Of a DNA stretch of 15,133 nucleotides, positions 14,184 to 15,133 are shown piece after piece. A model generated the notes under the pieces. That model was not told where the DNA came from and did no database searches. It was given only the letters and a program-made list of their open reading frames with translations. The translations under genes were made by a program, and so were the position numbers. This DNA comes from JBEIHX01 sp044375455. Lineage in GTDB: Bacteria; Pseudomonadota; Alphaproteobacteria; Caulobacterales; Aquidulcibacteraceae. Every line of letters begins with the position of its first letter. Within the stretch, counting starts at the first letter, position 1. The DNA lies in NCBI GenBank assembly GCA_044375455.1, contig JBILMQ010000055.1:1-15133 (forward strand), in the 5' to 3' direction.

Positions 14184-14444
14184 TCAGGGGGGCGGGCGCA
14201 ACCGATGCGCCATCGCCCTATTGATGGCGCGCAGCAGCAGGACAAGGCCCACAACGCCAAGCGCCCCGGCGGCGATCAGCAGCAGGGGAAGGCGCGGTCC
14301 CAGCCGGGGACCGACCTGTGTGTCGCCAGCATTGGGTGATGCGGCCAGCGCGAGGAGAACGAGCGCGCCAGCCATGGCCGTCATCAGCACCGCGGCCATG
14401 ATCCCCCAGAAAGCGACCCGCCGTTTCTTTGCCGTCTGTGTCAT
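14184..14444 (-). CDS. Small two-helix membrane protein
   Basis: An 86-residue protein with two hydrophobic segments, about residues 11-35 and 52-73. They are joined by a polar loop containing SPNAGDTQVG and flanked by KKRR at the N-terminus and RAINRAMAHRLR at the C-terminus. By the positive-inside rule both ends would be cytoplasmic. I recognise no family. The codon third positions are strongly G/C, as in real genes here. The start ATG at 14444 overlaps the TGA of a longer upstream reading frame on the same strand (ATGA), which hints at translational coupling. The ribosome site is weak (GGCGAG). Its 3' end faces the hydrolase remnant about 54 bp away. Confidence 0.6.
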   Translation of the reverse strand: MTQTAKKRRVAFWGIMAAVLMTAMAGALVLLALAASPNAGDTQVGPRLGPRLPLLLIAAGALGVVGLVLLLRAINRAMAHRLRPPP

Positions 14445-15130
14445 GGTCGCGCTCGCCCTGCCAGCGGCTTGCCTGAAACAGACAGCGCAGACCCGACCGG
14501 CGCGACTGCGTCGCCCTTGGAACGGACGCAAAGCCGATCACCCGACTGGGAATATCGGCAAACCCCGGTCGCGGCCCGCATGTTGGCGGCGTCTCCATTC
14601 AGCTTAAGCACGCGGCCCTCTCGGCGACCGTCCATGCAATGCTGGCGCCGGCTTGGCCAGACAAGCGGCCGCTCTGCGCCGATCGGCAGGTCGTCAGCAG
14701 CGCTGGCCCCCGTCCGGCGCAGCGCCCTGGCGCGGATCGTCTGGCAGGCGCTCTGCGCCATGCTCACTGTCACACCATCACTGAGCGCAGGGATGGCAAG
14801 CGTCCGTCGCACGGACGCGACGCGCTGTCGCACCTGACCGCCGCGCGCTTCGACGACACCGAGGGCGTTCGCTGCAAGCAGAGCGTCTGGGGCCGCGTCT
14901 GCGCGCACCTGAGCGCGGACCTCCGCGACACTGAACAGCCGCGCCCGCGGCGCGCGAAATACCTTGAAGACGGCAGTCCTGACGTAAGTGTCGCTCGGCG
15001 GCGCGCCGGCCTGCCCGCCAGCATGGGCCCCGGCGCAGGCCCCGGCATGAGCGCTGGCATGAGCGCTGGCATGGGCGCCGGCGCCAGCCAATCCGGCGCT
15101 TGGGGCAAAGGCTGCGACGCGCATGCGCAA
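14441..15130 (-). CDS. Unresolved open frame at the window edge (minus strand)
   Basis: A frame of up to 229 residues that may continue beyond the right end. I recognise no family. Residues about 15-45 are low complexity (Ala/His/Gly/Ser, the 12-bp repeat below). The next part, KVFRAPRARLFSVAEVRAQV onward, has a composition like a globular protein, with helix-like stretches (DALLAANALGVVEARGG). The last 60 residues contain MDGRREGRVLKLNGDAANMR and two cysteines. In its favour are the ATGA overlap with the membrane-protein gene at 14444 and a natural composition. Against it, the opposite strand is also open in the register that pairs codon with codon, and base composition by codon position (checked by eye in 14845-15020) does not separate the two. 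Possible starts are TTG 15130 and ATG 15124; an internal ATG at 14761 would give 106 residues. Confidence 0.35.
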   Translation of the reverse strand: MRMRVAAFAPSAGLAGAGAHASAHASAHAGACAGAHAGGQAGAPPSDTYVRTAVFKVFRAPRARLFSVAEVRAQVRADAAPDALLAANALGVVEARGGQVRQRVASVRRTLAIPALSDGVTVSMAQSACQTIRARALRRTGASAADDLPIGAERPLVWPSRRQHCMDGRREGRVLKLNGDAANMRAATGVCRYSQSGDRLCVRSKGDAVAPVGSALSVSGKPLAGRARP

Positions 15131-15133
15131 TAT
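14639..15133 (+). other. Competing open frame on the plus strand, running off the window
   Basis: From 14477 to the window end the plus strand is open in one frame; its first ATG is 14639. It encodes MLAPAWPDKRPL..., then TERRDGKRPSHGRDALSHLT and RFDDTEGVRCKQSVWG, and a Gly/Met/Ala tract over the 12-bp repeats. Around 14845-15020 about four fifths of third positions are G/C and second positions are lowest, a coding-like pattern, but the minus-strand frame shares it. No family is recognised and no good ribosome site is seen. Only one of the two strands is likely to be real. Confidence 0.25.
15020..15079. repeat. Five imperfect 12-bp tandem repeats
   Basis: Units start at 15020, 15032, 15044, 15056 and 15068. 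Units three and four are identical (GGCATGAGCGCT); the fifth is GGCATGGGCGCC, and the first two are more diverged. The period is a multiple of three, so it keeps frame: GMSA-type repeats on the plus strand or AHAS-type repeats on the minus strand. Slippage at this locus would change a protein length by four residues per unit. Confidence 0.75.

Noticed and set aside
14443..14607. Plus-strand frame starting MVALALPAAC, resembling a lipoprotein signal
   Set aside because: It overlaps antisense the start of the two-helix membrane protein, is short, and loses any protein-like character after the first 15 residues.

Overview
The window looks like chromosome from a GC-rich alphaproteobacterium, most likely a Caulobacterales/Hyphomonadales-type (Maricaulis/Oceanicaulis-like) organism. 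This is inferred from the high GC, the strong G/C third-position bias and alphaproteobacterial families such as a TIGR02301-type protein and a small stand-alone HPt protein. I see no integrase, transposase, phage gene, CRISPR array or rRNA. It reads as ordinary mixed chromosomal housekeeping and accessory genes, with one decayed stretch near the right end.

Layout. 1-3.3 kb (+): thioredoxin reductase (trxB), a GH13 alpha-glucosidase 9 bp behind it, and a secreted DUF2147 protein; all are co-directional and closely spaced. 3.5 kb: tRNA-Leu(UAA) with encoded CCA. 3.7-4.9 kb (-): a NUDIX hydrolase followed by a class I SAM methyltransferase. 5.1-7.2 kb (+): an MFS transporter and a GcvA-like LysR regulator, then a strong rho-independent terminator. 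7.4-9.05 kb: an AroQ-type chorismate mutase (+) whose 3' end overlaps, tail to tail, an HPt phosphotransfer protein (-); upstream of the HPt gene lies a TauD/TfdA dioxygenase (-). 9.2-10.7 kb (+): an uncharacterised helical protein with an internal duplication and a small K+-channel-like membrane protein. 10.8-11.5 kb (-): a conserved small protein and a secreted TIGR02301-type protein. 11.7-13.5 kb (+): a feruloyl-CoA synthase-type acyl-CoA ligase. 13.5-14.1 kb: the remains of an alpha/beta hydrolase. 14.2-15.1 kb: a two-helix membrane protein and an unresolved coding region with 12-bp repeats that runs off the window.

How genes fit together. trxB supplies reduced thioredoxin. The GH13 enzyme would release glucose from short alpha-glucans. 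The MFS/LysR pair is a plausible efflux or uptake unit with its regulator. The acyl-CoA ligase would activate hydroxycinnamates, but the hydratase/lyase and aldehyde dehydrogenase that normally complete that pathway are not in the window, and the adjacent hydrolase is dead. The most notable points are the hydrolase pseudogene (lost N-terminus, Ser replaced by Trp at the nucleophile elbow, two frameshifts), a perfect 10-bp inverted repeat with TTAA motifs upstream of the HPt gene, tandem short repeats in several intergenic regions, and the ambiguous right edge. I did not find a convincing new multi-gene system.
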